NCBI GenBank assembly: GCA_010015655.1
Contig: ML976689.1
Location: 139,263 to 203,262, forward strand
DNA from: Bimuria novae-zelandiae CBS 107.79
Taxonomy: Eukaryota > Ascomycota > Dothideomycetes > Pleosporales > Didymosphaeriaceae
Direction of reading: 5' to 3'
DNA: 64,000 nucleotides
The notes under the pieces are model-generated. The model made no database searches. It saw nothing but the letters and a program-made list of their open reading frames with translations, and was not told the origin of the DNA. The first letter of the stretch is position 1, and each line of letters begins with the position of its first letter. Made by a program: the position numbers and the translations under genes. Below, one piece after another: positions 9,624-20,449 of the stretch.

Positions 9624-12392
9624 CTATTTAAATCTATCTAGAAGCTTGATGTCGCGACCGCTGCGTGTAGATTTGGTTGGGGCAGCAGATGCGCCCTCTG
9701 AGGCCTCCCCAACATCTACAGCACCAACAACACGTTTTTGACGCTTTCTGCTCTATAGAGATGGCTGAGAGGCCTTTCTCTTACCCTTTTGGGATAGTTG
9801 TAGAGCTTTTTCTGCATCGCGGGCAGACTTTTGGGCAGCGCGCTAAGCTGCCTTTTTGGCTCTCTCCTTCTCCTTCGCCTTCTTAGCTGCCTCTCGCGCA
9901 TCACGCTTTTCCTGCTACATTTTCTCCTTGTATAGCTTAGCTGCCTTCTTTAGCTCTGCTATCTCTGCTTTTTAAAGCTGCTACTTATCCTCCTACTTCT
10001 TAATAGATTAACGAACACGTGCCTCCCTCACCTTCCTTAGTGACTATAAGATAGCCCTACTATAATACTCCTAGCGCTGTTAGAGATCTAGAGTCTTGCC
10101 CTTCTTTTTACGCTTCTCCTTAGTAAATAGTTCTTGCTTAATCCTATCCATCTCATGTTTAAGTAGCTCATTTTAGACAGATAGGTGGTAGAGCGATTAA
10201 CGAATCTTCTTTATATCTTAACTACCCTGATCCTTTACTGCTAATTGTATAAGCCTATCCATCTTTCTCTAATCATGATCGCTGAGCCCTGATGAGGAGT
10301 TATTGCCTAATTCTTGATCCTAGGTGAACCTATTAAGGATAGGATTAGGATCAGGTGGCTTAGTTAGTTAGTTAGTATTTATTTTTTGTCTAGTTAATAG
10401 GGATTAAGTCCACTATCTCGCCTCCCGAAGGGCATATACGACGTGCTAAGCTATAGAATTATAGTACTAATATACTACCTTAGAAAGCATTTCTTGCCTA
10501 CGCGGGTATTACTACTATTTTAAGCTATAGCTCCCCTTCCTGTTAGGGAGACTAAGTAGTGTATATACATTAGGGTGAATTCCTTATATGTGTTTAGAGG
10601 CAGTTTAGTGCTGTGAGAAGAAAGAAAAGGAAAGAGTAAATAGGTGTAGAGAGCCAGTGCTCTGTTAAATCGGAGCCGTGGCTCTACGCGAGGAGAGCCT
10701 TTGTACCAGGCTTAGTAATGCCTGTGTCGAAGGAGATAGGTGTAGTAGGAAGGTAGAGCCAGGCCTGTCTTTCTTCTTTATCCCTAAGAGTCGTATAATA
10801 TAAGGCCAGGCTAGCTGCCTTGTTTATATATTGTGTTAGGTTAGGGACGCTAATAGTTAGTTTTTAAAGAGCTGTGGGCAGCTCTTATTATTATAAGTAT
10901 TAAGAGCTAGTGCTTTATTAAATCGTGCCATAGCTCTTCGTATAAAGAGCCTTTGTATTTAGGCCTAGCAGGTGCCTATATCTTATAAGAGTAAGGAGTG
11001 TCACAACTATCTCCTTATCTTAGCTATAGTTATAGCCTTTAACTAAACGTGAAAATCTAAGCGGCGCACGGGCTATTTTAAAAAGATTTTAGCTTACTAA
11101 GGAGCTAAAAGAGAAAATAGGGCAGCGCGCCTGCCACAACGCCTATAGCTAAAAGAGAACGCTAGAAAATAGATTTATAAAGGCATTTAAGTCGTGTTTT
11201 AATAAAAAATTAATAGATATTAACCTTTTAGTGACCTAGAAAAGTTAATATTTAGTATAGGATTAGGTGGCGATATGCCTGTGGCTCTAAAAGAGCTAAG
11301 GATAGTTAATTTCTTAAAGGAGGCCTTTCACGCATTCCAGAATAGGGGGAAGAAGTTGTCTTTAGTGATAGAAGCTAGGCCCTAGCTTCTATAAAGGTAT
11401 TTTAATAGCTCTGCTAAGTAGGCTATTAATAAAGGCTTAAACATCGCAACGTTAAGTGGCTAAAGCGTATAAGTTAAATAAGGAGGTAGAATAGTAAGCA
11501 GGATCTTATTCTAATTATAGTAGTTAATAAAGTCTATAGTAACATAAGATCCGTGGCCATCTATAATTAAAAGTTAATATAATCGTTAAGTCTTCTCTTT
11601 TATACAGCGATTAAACACCTACTTAAGCTAAGCAAGCCCGATATTATTGTTCGTCCAGCTAGAGGGTAATAAGGTAATAAAGACTTCATGATATCCTGCC
11701 TTAATATCCTCTACCTAGCTTAATTAGATGCCCTTGTTGACAGCCTCATAGATAAGGCTTGGCGGCAGAGCTGATCCATCAGCGCAGATACATGCCAGGA
11801 GCGTAATCCATGCGCGATTGCCATCTTAGAGTAATGCCCTAACTTCCTTCTTCTCCCACATTCGTCTGCTGAATATCCTCTTTAATCTACCAACGATACT
11901 AATCAGGCAGCCTTTCTTATCCATATTATAAATATGACGAGGATCTATATGATATTAATCCATCTTGCTGTGCAGAAGGTTGAAAAAGAGGCAATATTTA
12001 TCTACTAAATTAGCTTTATGGCGATTGCTATCCATGCTAACTACCTATTATAAGATAAGATAAATGCTGTGTTAGTTAATAAAGCGCGTAACCTAGCTTT
12101 CGCTAACTGGCTCCTTTGCTATCGTAGAGGCGAAGTTCTGTATCATCTCTCTAGTAGGAGGCATATGTCTCTCTGTGAGTCTTTTAATATATTGAACAAG
12201 CTCCTCCTCTTGCTGTGGGGTGAGTTTCTGCTAGTTGATGTTCTTGACCTGTCGAGGGCGCGTTACTCCCTGATGCCTTCGGCCCAACGTAGATCGCTCA
12301 AGTCCACGCCTAGTAGCCACTTCTGTATATGAAAAATCTTCTCCTGGCTTTCGCGATTCGATTTCATCAATCGCATCCTGATACGGATCCAT
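9624..12392 (-). pseudogene. RIP-inactivated pogo-like transposase of element A
   Basis: Start ATG at 12392-12390. The N-terminus reads MDPYQDAIDEIESRKPGEDF and continues as the psq-type helix-turn-helix of pogo transposases, ending in a stop after about 55 codons. The NMDKKGC segment (a mutated form of the NMDEKG signature of DDE_1 transposases) is near 11930. The tail ends RSGRDIKLLDRFK before a stop at 9626-9624. A 912-bp non-coding insert (10347-11258) separates the DDE region from the charged C-terminal tail. Many stops are TAG/TAA in place of Gln or Trp codons, as RIP produces. Not functional. Confidence 0.8.
10347..11258 (-). repeat. 912-bp insert shared with element B
   Basis: Bounded by near-identical 13-bp direct repeats (AGGATCAGGTGGC at 10347-10359 and AGGATTAGGTGGC at 11259-11271). 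In element orientation it ends in an A-rich and TAAC-repeat tail. It interrupts the transposase frame at the same codon as the insert in B. No protein could be read in it. Confidence 0.6.
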
Positions 12393-12429
12393 ATTGGTGG
12401 AGTTATCGCGTGCTGAAGTTAGGGTGTTT

Positions 12430-12514
12430 GGTGCTGCGCGGGCATTACGCGAATCCGGGCATTACCGTGTCCGTGCGCGTAACGATCGGATTCGCGTAAC
12501 GATCGCCGAACACC
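12430..12514. repeat. A/B junction: back-to-back 17-bp subrepeat arrays
   Basis: On the minus strand, A ends with ATGCCCGGATTCGCGTA and ATGCCCGCGC units. After the shared TA, B begins with CCGTGTCCGTGCGCGTAA, CGATCGGATTCGCGTAA, CGATCGCCGAACACC. All repeat with a 17-bp period. Confidence 0.8.
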
Positions 12515-12553
12515 AAACCACCTCAACCTTCAGCGCGTCATAATTCTATCAAC

Positions 12554-15327
12554 ATGGATCCAATTCAAGCTGCGATTGATGAAATCGAATCGCTAAATCC
12601 AGGAGAACGCTTTACTTATGCTAAAATAGCGCGTAGGCATGGTGTTGATCGCAATACCCTATCGCGAAATCATAGAGGGGTTTAATCGTCGCGAACAACT
12701 AAGAGAATTAATTAACAAAAGCTTAACGTCCAGCAAGAGGAGGAGCTTGTACGATATATTAAAAGACTTACAAAGAGACATATACCTCCCACTAGAGAGA
12801 TAATATAGAACTTCGCCTCTACAATAGCAAAGGAGCTAGTTAGCGAGAGCTAGGTTACGCGCTTTATTAACTAACATAGCATTTATCTTATCTTATAATA
12901 GATGGTTGGCATGGACAGCAATCGCTATAAAGCTAATTTAGAGGATAAATATCGCTTCTATTTCCAATTTCTACATAGCAAGATAGATTAATATCATATA
13001 GATCCTCGTTATATTTATAATATGGATAAGAAAGGCTGCCTAATCAGTATCGTTAGTAGATTAAAGAGGATATTCAGCAGACGAATATGGGAGAAGAAGG
13101 AGGTTAGGGCATTACTCTAAGATGGCAATCGCGCATGGATCACGCTCCTGGCATGTATCTACGCTGATGGATTAGCTCTGCCGCCAAGCCTTATCTATAA
13201 GGCCGCCAACAAGGGCATCCAATCAAGCTAGGTAGAGGATATCAAGGCAGGAGAACACGAAGTCTTTATTACCTTATTATCCTCTAGCTAGACGAATAAC
13301 GATATCGGGCTTGCCTGGCTTAAGCAGGTGTTTAATCGCTATATAAAAGAGAAGACTCGACGATCCTATTAACTTTTAATTATAGACAGCCACGGATTTT
13401 ATATTACTATAGACTTTATTAACTATTATAATAAGTATAGGATCCTGCTTGCTGTCCTACCTTCTTACTTAACTTATACGCTTTAGCTACTTAATATTAC
13501 GATATTTAAGCCTCTATTAACAGCGTACTCAGTAGAGCTATTACGATACCTTTATAAAAGCTAGGGCCTAGCTTCTATTACTAAAGACGACTTCTTCCCC
13601 CTATTCTAGAATGCGTGGAAGGCCTCCTTTAAGAAATTAACTATCCTTAGCTCTTTTAGAGCCACAGGCATATCACTACCTAATCCTTACTAAATATTAA
13701 CTTTTCTAGGTCACCGAAAGGTTGATATCTATTAATTTTTCGTTAAAACACGACTTAAATACCTTTATAAATCTATTTTCTAGCATTCTCTTTTAGCTAC
13801 AGGCGTTATGGCAGGCGCGCTACCCTATTTTCTCTTTTAGCTCCTTAGTAAGCTAAAATCTTTTTAAAATGGCCTGTGCGCTGCTTAGATTTTCACGTTT
13901 AGTTAAAGGCTATAACTATAGCTAAGATAAGGAGATAGTTGTAACACTCCTTGCTCTTATAAGATATAGGCACCTGCTAGGCCTAAATATAAAGGCTCTT
14001 TATGCGAAGAGCTATAGCACGATTTAATAAAGTACTAGCTCTTAATACCTATAATAACGAGAGCTGCCCGTAGCTCTCTAAAGACTAACTATTAGCGTCC
14101 CTAACCTAACACAACACGCAAATAAGGCAGCCAGCCTAGCCTTATATTATACGACTCTTAGGGATAAAGAAGAAGGACAGGCCTAGCTCTGCCTTCCTAC
14201 TACACCTATCTCCTTTAACACAGGCATCGCTAAGCCTGGTACAAAGGCTCTCCTCGCGCAGAGCCATGGCTCCGATTTAATAGAGCACTAGCTCTCTACA
14301 CCTATTTACTCTTTCCTTTTCTTTCTTCTTACAGCACTAAACTGCCTCTAAACACACATAAGGGATTCACCCTAATATACATACACTACTTAGTCTCCCT
14401 AACGGGAAGGGGAGCTATAGCTTAAAATAGTAGTAATACCTGCGCAGGCAAGAAATGCTTTCTAAGGTAGTATATTAGTACTATAATTCTATAGCTTAGC
14501 ACGTCGTATATGCCCTTTAGGAGGCGAGATAGTGGACTTAATCCCTATTAACTAGATAAAAAATAAATACTAACTAACTAACCAACTAACTACCTAATCC
14601 TGATCCTATCCTTAATAGGTTCACGCAGGATCAAGAATCAGGTAATAGCTCTTTATTAGGGCTTAGCGATTATAATTAGAGAAAGGTGGATAGGCTTTTA
14701 CAATTAGTAGTAAAGGAATAGGGTAGTTAAGATACAAAGAAGCTTTGTTAATTGCTCCACTATTTATCTATCTAAAATAAGCTACTTAAGCATGACAACG
14801 ATGGGCTTAGGCAGGCGCTATCTATTAAGAAGAAGCGTAAAAAGAAGAGTAAAGCTCTTAACCTTTAATAGCGCTAGGAGTATTATAGTAAGGCTATTTT
14901 ATAGTTACTAAGGAAAGTAAGGGAGGCACATGTTCGTTAATTAATTAAGAAGCAAGAGGATAAGTAATAGTAGCTTTAAAAAGTAGAGATAGCAGAGCTA
15001 AAGAAGGTAGCTAAGCTATATAAAGAGAAAATACAGCAGGAAAAGCGTGCTGCGCGAGAGGCAGCTAAGAAGGCAAAGGAGGAGGAGAGGGTTGAAAAGG
15101 CTGCTCAGCGCGCTGCCCAGAAGTCTGCCCACGACGCTGAAAAAGCTCTGCAACTATCCCAAAAGGGTAAGAGAAAGGCCTCTCAGTCATCTCTACAGAG
15201 CAGAAAGCGTCAGAAACGTGGTGTTGATGCTACAGATGTTGGGGAGGCCTCAGAGGGCGCATCTGCTGCCCCAACCAAATCTACACGCAGCGGCCGCGAC
15301 GTCAAGCTTCCTGATAGATATAAATAG
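12554..15327 (+). pseudogene. RIP-inactivated pogo-like transposase of element B
   Basis: Starts with MDPIQAAIDEIESLNPGERF and a helix-turn-helix ending NTLSRNHRGV before a stop. The DDE region includes a mutated NMDEKG signature near 13020 and an FFPLFWNAWKASFKK segment near 13590. After a 914-bp insert the tail resumes with PNPDPILNRF, the long Lys/Glu-rich helix (about 14960-15190), and ends SGRDVKLPDRYK before TAG at 15325-15327. The element would have encoded a nuclear cut-and-paste transposase with a CENP-B-like DNA-binding N-terminus. Inactive now because of many in-frame stops. Confidence 0.82.
13688..14601 (+). repeat. 914-bp insert shared with element A
   Basis: Flanked by an exact 13-bp direct repeat ACTACCTAATCCT (13675-13687 and 14589-14601). 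The tail before the second copy is A-rich, then ACTAACT repeats. Inside, a motif of about 65 bp occurs twice (near 13980-14045 and 14225-14310), each with an AAAGGCTCT...GAGC...GATTTAAT core. No coding potential was seen. It could be an old retroposon or an intron; see findings. Confidence 0.6.
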
Positions 15328-15429
15328 TGAAAATCAATCGCAAGGATCTATATAGTAATTAACTAGAAAATCTTATAATAATACTAACTGTGGGTGGCTC
15401 TATTGCCTTATTGCTGATAGAGCTATTCT

Positions 15430-15496
15430 GGTGTTCGGCGATCGTTACGCGAATCCGATCGTTACGCGCACGGACACGTTACGCGCACGGACACGG
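15430..15496 (-). repeat. 17-bp subrepeats at the right terminus of B
   Basis: Read on the minus strand: two copies of CGTGTCCGTGCGCGTAA, then CGATCGGATTCGCGTAA, then CGATCGCCGAACACC. The left end of B has one copy of the first unit, so unit number varies between termini. Confidence 0.82.
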
Positions 15497-15498
15497 TA

Positions 15499-16160
15499 AA
15501 GAATGTTATGACGGGCTTGGACAACCCTGTCTCGCAGCCGTCTTCGCGTCTCGAAAACACGGCAATTGTGAGATTTCTAACAGTATGGAAAGTCTAGAGA
15601 TCCAATCATACCTTGTTGAATGTTTTAGTGTTGACTTACAGGAATACGCATGGATCGGACAGAGAGGACATGCTCTACTGGCGATAGAGTCAATTGGACA
15701 TGCAATGCTTTAGCTGGAGAGGCATAGTATAGAATGGTACTTTTATAATCTTCTTCTCAGTCAATTCACTTGGTCCTCCCGTGTCTTCCATTGCATCACA
15801 TCTCACTTCTTCAAAATATATCCATGCACCTACATGCCCTTGAAAGATACAGGCAAGAACGCCTGGGTGGCTGTCTGAAATGTGCTCTTTATTTCTACTG
15901 TCACTCTCGAGTCACAGCTCGCGTGGCCATCAATTGGTTTCGGCCTGGGTGACCCCGCGACATTGGCCAGCTTCGTTGCCAAGCCGACGACGACACCACT
16001 CACCTTAAGTCTCAACTTCATATTTTCTCTCTTGTCTATCCAGAAGCTTCACCCATTGCAAACTTCTAGCTTCACCTCTGCAGCTCTTCCCCCTCTCAAA
16101 TTACCCCACCTACCAACGGCACTCCACAATCTACAGACACTCAGTTGAAGCATATCCAGA
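15499..16160. other. host intergenic region and promoter of the WG-rich gene
   Basis: Normal composition right after transposon B. Frames of 60-107 codons lack domain character. CT-rich tracts (about 16065-16130) before the ATG at 16161 are typical of fungal core promoters. Confidence 0.5.
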
Positions 16161-18089
16161 ATGGCGAACAACCCACCCCCGCGCCTCAGCAAGGCTTTCA
16201 TCTTCGGGATGAGCAGCAAGCCCTGGAAAGATCCGCCCAAGCCCCCACCCATGGACTCGTGGAAGGGCATGGTGAGTAGCCGCCGACTTGCCCACCTCTT
16301 CGCATACTGATGCGAATATTAGATCCACAGGCCTGGCGCGGCGCTCGAATGGGTCGCCAGCGACGGCCGTCGAGGCAAATTGACCGGCAGAGGCCAACCG
16401 CGGGGTCTCGGGGCCGCTATAGGCGCAGCCGTTGCTGCAAAGGACCAGTCGAAAGCCACACCCGCCCCCGATCCCAATCCCAATCCTAATCCCACCCCCG
16501 ACCCCGTGGCAGCTGCGCAGGAAACTAAGCCGGCGGACGCCGGGAACGAGGCGAGCAAAGATGCAGGTACAACCGGACAGACGAACGACGCCGGCGAGGT
16601 CGAGTACAAGAAAGTGCCTGACGCGAATTGGACCGACGATGAAGACAAGACGCTCATGCGCATGAAGATTGAAAAGAAGACTTGGAACGAGATCGTGGAG
16701 GCTATTGGCAATGGGAAAGACAAGAGTACGTGTACGGAGCGGTTCAAGCAGATTATGCCGGATGGGTTTTACCAAAATCAGAACCAAGGCAAGGGAGGGA
16801 ATAAAGGTGGTGAGCAGGACCAGGGGAAGGGCAAGAAGGGGAAGCAGAATAAGCAGGAGGGTAAGAAGGAAGAGCAGAATAAGGCGAAGGAAGAGGAGAA
16901 GACGGCTGCGTCTGATGTCGGTCTTGGAGGCTTCGGTGGTTGGCTGAATGAGGACGCGGACACGAGTTCGAAGAAGGATGACAACAACGGGACGGGCGAT
17001 GCTGGCGGTGGATGGCCTATGGGTGGCGACACAGGCGGCGCCTGGGGTAATACAGATGATAAGAAAGACGACAAAGGCGGAACTGACGGAGCCGACAACG
17101 CCTGGGATGCGTCTGGTGATGCTCCATGGGGCGCAGATGCCGGGAACGGGAATACCGGAGCAGACAATACCTGGGGAGCTGCTGACGCTGGTGGCGGCGG
17201 CGGCGGGAATACTGACTGGAACACGGGCGGTGGAGACAACACTACCTGGGACGCTGGTGCCGACAACAAGAAGGACCAGAAGAAAGACGAAAAGAAGGGC
17301 GAGAAAGACAAGAAGAAAGACCAGAAGCCGAAGGAGAATAAGGACCACTCCAACACAGCTGCCGATCCCTGGAATACCGGCGGTGGTGGCGGGGCCGATG
17401 CACCAGCCTGGGGCGATACTGGCGATACAGGTAATACCTGGGGCGCAGAAGACAACGACGATAAGAAGAGCGATACCAAGAGCAAGTCAAGCAAGCTAAA
17501 CAAGAAGAATGGGTGGGGTGGAAACAGTAACTCTAGCGGTAACGCCGCAGATACAAGCTGGAACAACGACGCAACAGGCGATGCTACCTGGGCCAACGAC
17601 AACAAGGACGGCGGCAGTGGCGGTGATAACAGCTGGGGCAACGACACTGGAGGAGCAGATTGGAAGAACGACACAACCTCGAAGGACAAGTCCAAGTCCA
17701 AGGAGAAAGAGAAAGACAGGCCTTCCGATCCCGCGCCTGGCTGGGGCGAACCAGCACCCTCGCGCTCTTCCTCCAAAGGTCACAAGAAGCACCGCTCCTC
17801 CCACCGCGACCGCGACCGCGACTCCGACTCCAAAGACTCCAAGCACAGATCGCGCCGCCACCACAGCAGCAGCCACCCCACCGAGTACAAAGTCGCGCCA
17901 GACTCCACGTTCTCGCAAGACGAGCTAAAGCTCATTGCGCGGATTCTGCAGCAGGATTGCGCGATGGTGTGGGAGAGAGTGTCGTGGAGGTTCAAGGATA
18001 AGACGGGGAGGCATTTGCGTCCTGAGGTTTTCGAGAGGAAGATTACGGGACGGGTGGAGGGGGATAAGGTGAAGGAAAGGGGGCTTTGA
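16161..18089 (+). CDS. Myb-like protein with a WG/GW-rich central region
   Basis: Exons 16161-16271 and 16323-18089 with a 51-nt phase-0 intron (GTGAGT...TATTAG); 625 aa. Exon 1 gives a Pro-rich N-terminus (MANNPPPRLSKAFIFGMSSK). A Myb/SANT-like unit lies at about 137-180 (NWTDDEDKTLMRMKIEKKTW). Residues about 190-555 are low complexity: Lys/Gln/Glu runs, then Gly/Asp/Asn/Thr-rich sequence with about 17 tryptophans spaced roughly 10-15 residues apart, many in WG or GW pairs, then an Arg/Ser/His-rich stretch. The C-terminal about 60 residues (EYKVAPDSTFSQDELKLIAR onward) look folded and conserved-like. Acidic WG/GW repeats resemble Argonaute-hook proteins, but that is resemblance only. Without exon 1 there would be no ATG near the start of the open frame. 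Confidence 0.72.
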
Positions 18090-18474
18090 GAGTAGGTGCG
18101 GTGTTGGTGGTAGAGTTGTGTGGGTGGATGTGCAGCGATGCCATAGTGTACATAACCTAGGTAGATGATGCTTGTGCTGGTTGACGACCTGAGTCCACAG
18201 CCCAGCGCTCCGACATTTTCAGTCAGCGTCCAAATAGTGCCCGTGAAAATCTCTGCGCTCTCTCATTCAACTTCTCGCGCTCTCGCGGGGTAACTGTGCA
18301 CAACGATCTGCGCGTTTGCTAAAGTTAATTGGGTATAGTTTTGTTTATAATTATTTCGACCTTAATTCATCGAACAAAGAACAGTCACAGCCAATGAAGC
18401 AGTGGCGCTATGTCACCTCGTCGTGGAGTGGGTTGTGATGCTGGATCGGACCATAGTGGCGCTAAGCTAGGGCA
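18090..18474. other. host intergenic DNA before the E element
   Basis: Normal-composition flank of the WG-rich gene. No gene or RNA was recognised. Confidence 0.5.
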
Positions 18475-18640
18475 TATCGGTGGTTTCGTAAAATCCCGCT
18501 ACACATGTGATCTGGGCGCTTGTTAGGTAATCGCTTCCTGCGCGTCATTTGACCCCACCTATTTTTCCGTACAATCGGATGCCGTATATAAATTTATTCC
18601 CTTAAACGATACCTTGCTATTATCCTTAAAGGTTATTATA

Positions 18641-20243
18641 ATGCTAGCTAAAAGTTGTAAATATAAGAGTACTTAGGTATTTAAGGGGGGTAAGAATCCA
18701 CCTTAAGCGACGCGAGTAGCTAAAAAGTCGCGTATAATAAAGTTACTTTATAAAAAAAACTCCTAAAAAAGTAAAAGCTAGGGCACCTTTATAAGAAATA
18801 ATAAATAAAGCTAATTATATAACTGCTGCTAAGGTAGCCAAGATAGAGTAACTTAAGAATAAAGACGTTAAGGAGCAAGAGATATACCTAGAGGATAGCC
18901 TATTATTAGCCTAGCTAGATCCTTTTATATAATAATTAGATAAGGAGCTTGCTAAAGTAATTAATAAGACTTATATAAGGTGTTACTATAGAGCGTACTA
19001 TAATAATAAGATAGTTAACAGCATAGAAGATAGTAATTATAAGTAATTACTTAGTAGTCTAATAGCGGACGAGGTTTAGAGATAGGCCAACAGCGTTATT
19101 ATAGAGATAAGCACCTAAAAGAAAGTCTCTATTAAAAGCCTTACTATTATTATATATTTAAGTTAAACTTTAGTAAAGGATTATATAGTAAACGCTTTTA
19201 AACGTAAGGAGAGTTGCCTACGTTTTACTAACGTAAAAACCAGCGTAGAAGAGTTACTATAATTAGCGCCCCTAGGGGCCACTACGTGCATGGATTTTAA
19301 CTTAGTGCTACTGCCAAAGTTACCTTAAGTGCCTATTTTAAGTTAGTCACGCGTAGGTGGCCCACAAGGCTCTTAGGTATAACTTACTGCTACTAATCGC
19401 TAACTCGCTAAGCTACCAGACGTTATGGCGATTAAATAGATGGGTAATGGGCTAGCTATCCAAATACGGGACGCGTGGAGGTGCCAGGACACCATGTGCT
19501 CGAACTACGCCTATGTGTGCTACTTTCAGCGTACTAAATTATTGCTGGTGCGATTCTCCGATCATATGCCCGTCGAGGGCAATATAGTCGCCATATAGGC
19601 CCGCAAGGTGTCGCTGCAAAGGTGTACAGTTGCAGAGCCATTAGACAACGTTCGGTTAATAATAACGAGATCTCGTGGGCAGGCTGGGCGACGGCGGAGG
19701 AGGAGCGACTCTAACAGCGAGCCTATAATAAAAGATATGCTTAAATTGCTAATCGCGTCTGCGGTAAGTTAATTAGTATAAAATTAGCTATTTTAAAAAT
19801 TACCTACCTGGCAGCGAGAACCTAATTACCTACTAGACAACCTACTAGTTTTAACGTAGGATTTATTAATTTATAGTAACGTAGAGGAGCTCTACTATAT
19901 AACACTGCTTTTCCTATAGTAGTGGCTTAACAAGGGTCCACACAAAGATCGCAGAGATGTAAGAAAGGTCTTTACTATAGTTAAGGATAATAGAATTAAT
20001 ATTAATATGCTTATAGATCCCTTAGAGGCTAGCATGCCGTATACCTTATAGCAAGAGGTATAGGAGCTATCGCCGCCTCTACTACTTAAACTTTAAGTAT
20101 ATACTATCTAATAGCAGCGTGGATTTAAAGGACTAACTTTAGAGTAAAAAGCTTAGTACTTAGAGAACATAAAGAAGAAGAAAGAGCGTGTAGAGCGACA
20201 GGAACGAGAGGAGGACGAGGATAAGGAGAGCTTGTTTATATAA
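18641..20243 (+). pseudogene. D1 accessory protein (unknown function), RIP-inactivated
   Basis: Starts at ATG 18641. Read through many TAG/TAA stops it stays protein-like to TAA at 20241-20243. A cysteine-containing segment WRCQDTMCSNYAYVCYF (about 19475-19525) has a C-x4-C-x6-C spacing. It is followed by an Arg-rich block and a charged C-terminus (about 20170-20240). The same frame, with the same ends, is present in D2, so it belongs to the element. No enzyme motif was recognised; a zinc-binding or DNA-binding partner of the transposase is only a guess. Confidence 0.5.
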
Positions 20244-20449
20244 TAAATGTAAGAAGTTGCTAAAGCTTTTAGCTAGGTTACTAACGTTAATTTTGTAGTT
20301 ACTTATACTTTACGCTTTAGTTATATTATTAATTGCTTCTAGACAGGGCGCGTTGTAAGTACTTTTATTAAGGGATTTGCATTCTTTATTTTACTAATTT
20401 TAGCTTATAAAAATTAATTTTAAGGAATTTGCTGCCCAAATATACGTAT

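Larger units (their letters stand above)
9489..12462 (-). mobile_element. pogo/Fot1-like DNA transposon A
   Basis: 2,974 bp flanked by TA on both sides (9487-9488 and 12463-12464). The ends are inverted repeats starting ATGCCCGGATTCGCGTA, followed by ATGCCCGCGC. Each 17-bp unit ends in CGTA or similar, and an extra 17-bp unit CCGTGTCCGTGCGCGTA precedes the left end at 9472-9488. The transposase runs right to left and is full of stops. TpA-rich composition shows RIP. It abuts element B at 12463-12464. Confidence 0.88.
12465..15496 (+). mobile_element. pogo/Fot1-like DNA transposon B
   Basis: 3,032 bp, flanked by TA at 12463-12464 and 15497-15498. The left end is CCGTGTCCGTGCGCGTAA then CGATCGGATTCGCGTAA. 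The right end is its inverted repeat with one more 17-bp unit. It is the inverted partner of A, with transposase 5' ends facing each other across the shared TA. RIP signature throughout, weaker in the last 450 bp. Confidence 0.88.

Noticed and set aside
16131..17348. 405-aa and 332-aa minus-strand frames over the WG-rich gene
   Set aside because: Low-complexity antisense shadows (Leu/Val and Ser/Pro runs) of the Gly/Asp/Asn-rich coding strand.
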